A DNA stretch of 64,000 nucleotides from positions 109,430,001-109,494,000 of the forward strand of contig OZ231126.1 in the NCBI GenBank assembly GCA_965153355.1, written 5' to 3'. The notes beneath the pieces were generated by a model. That model had not been told where the DNA came from. It saw only the letters and a list, made by a program, of their open reading frames with translations, and did not search any database. Position 1 is the first letter of the stretch; each line of letters begins with the position of its first letter. This document shows, piece after piece, positions 63,439 through 64,000 of the stretch. The position numbers and the translations under genes were made by a program. This DNA comes from Flaccisagitta enflata (lineage: Eukaryota; Chaetognatha; Sagittoidea; Aphragmophora).

Positions 63439-64000
63439 TGTCAATTGGGAAATTTGAAGAGTGGCGACTGAAGAGTCAAGAAGATGCTGTCGAAGCGTTT
63501 CAAGAGTTTATCAATCATTGTGACAGTTTGTCACCTTTAGGTCATTTTCAGATTGAAACTTATCATTGTCCTAATTGTGAATCTAAACAAACTGTCAGAT
63601 TGAGAGAAACAATTCTGTCAGTTTTGTTTCATCAAAAATTCATTAAACGAGGCAAATTTGATTTAAAGGAGGCTTTGTTGAACCTATTCAATCAGTTTGA
63701 AAATTCAGAAAAAGTTTGCAATGATGTTGAATGTAAATTTCAGTGTCAAAGAAAATTAGTGATAGATGGGAAACCAAGATTTCTTATGGTGAATTTGAAT
63801 CGAGCAGGACCGAACAACACAAAAATCAATACTGCCTGTATTGTTCCCCAAAATTTAGTGATCAATACTTCAGAAGGACCAACTGATTTTGAACTAATTT
63901 CTGTAATCAAACATATTGGACCAAATGCAAATGCAGGGCATTATGTATGTTGCAGAAAATCAGGGGAAGAGTGGTTTGAAATTAATGATGCATCCATTAC
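63350..64000 (+). pseudogene. Ubiquitin-specific-protease domain, second part in a shifted frame, runs off the window
   Basis: In the frame different from the upstream ORF, SEKLDLYTEQIFDVSIKQAF, SQEDAVEAFQEFINHCDSLS, then YHCPNCESKQTVRLRETILS (a CxxC pair, with NDVECKFQCQRK further on) and IKHIGPNANAGHYVCCRKSG (His box, His codon at 63939-63941) and EEWFEINDASIT continue the C19 peptidase fold begun at Cys1188 of the helicase ORF. 'QED..EAF' is the family's conserved QQDA.EF-type block. USPs remove ubiquitin from proteins. The domain is not finished at the window edge. A one- or two-base indel near 63350 breaks it from the helicase frame. Confidence 0.8.

Larger units (their letters stand above)
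52831..64000 (+). mobile_element. Helitron-like element with SGNH, Rep/helicase, EEP and USP domains
   Basis: Rolling-circle transposons of the Helitron group are defined by an HUH Rep nuclease joined to a Pif1-type helicase. Both are here, with a downstream EEP endonuclease as in Helentron-type elements. A ubiquitin-specific-protease domain follows in the same reading frame, and an SGNH-hydrolase ORF lies upstream in the same orientation. Whether the SGNH ORF belongs to the same element is inferred from orientation and from the inserted repeat that alone separates it from Rep. The element runs past the right edge. Its 5' end was not identified. In-frame stops, a frameshift and two insertions show decay. 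Confidence 0.75.

Overview
The window is from an animal (metazoan) nuclear genome, most likely an aquatic invertebrate. The evidence is spliceosomal GT-AG introns, very long dinucleotide and trinucleotide microsatellites, a Polinton/Maverick element, a CR1-like retrotransposon with a PHD finger, and a Helitron-like element with an animal-type Rep/helicase. No bacterial operon, CRISPR array, rRNA or tRNA was seen. The species cannot be named from the sequence.

1-8 kb holds a spliced host gene on the minus strand that reads as D-aspartate/D-amino-acid oxidase. Six exons can be placed between 7883 and 1885 with matching intron phases. One internal exon was not found and another carries an in-frame stop, so the gene may be dead. 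Microsatellites sit directly against two of its 3' splice sites. 8-34 kb is intergenic and dominated by repeats: foldback DNA elements (two with perfect 8-bp and one with TA target duplications), a decayed 3.1-kb transposon, minisatellite arrays at 23-28.5 kb, and two non-autonomous repeat families that carry minisatellites inside defined ends.

35.4-50.4 kb is a decayed Polinton. In order it has a hypothetical gene, a small membrane ORF, the packaging ATPase, two small conserved ORFs, an ORF interrupted by a 3.9-kb CR1-like element, the retroviral-type integrase, the penton-like minor capsid protein, a pVI/pX-like basic protein, the double-jelly-roll major capsid protein, the adenain-like protease, a basic ORF and a PC4-like protein. 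On the opposite strand is the C-terminal half of a protein-primed family B DNA polymerase split by five 72-97-bp introns. Several of these genes carry stops, frameshifts or small duplications, so the copy is a fossil.

52.8-64 kb is a Helitron-like element that runs off the right edge. It encodes an SGNH-hydrolase-like domain joined in frame (through one UAG) to a basic region, then a zinc-finger Rep N-terminus, the HUH domain, the two-tyrosine motif, a Pif1-type helicase, an EEP endonuclease and a ubiquitin-specific-protease domain. It is broken by a 2-kb minisatellite-bearing element at 54.4-56.4 kb and by a tandem-repeat insertion between the HUH and tyrosine motifs. The SGNH + Rep/helicase + EEP + USP combination and the minisatellite-carrying repeat families are the most unusual content.
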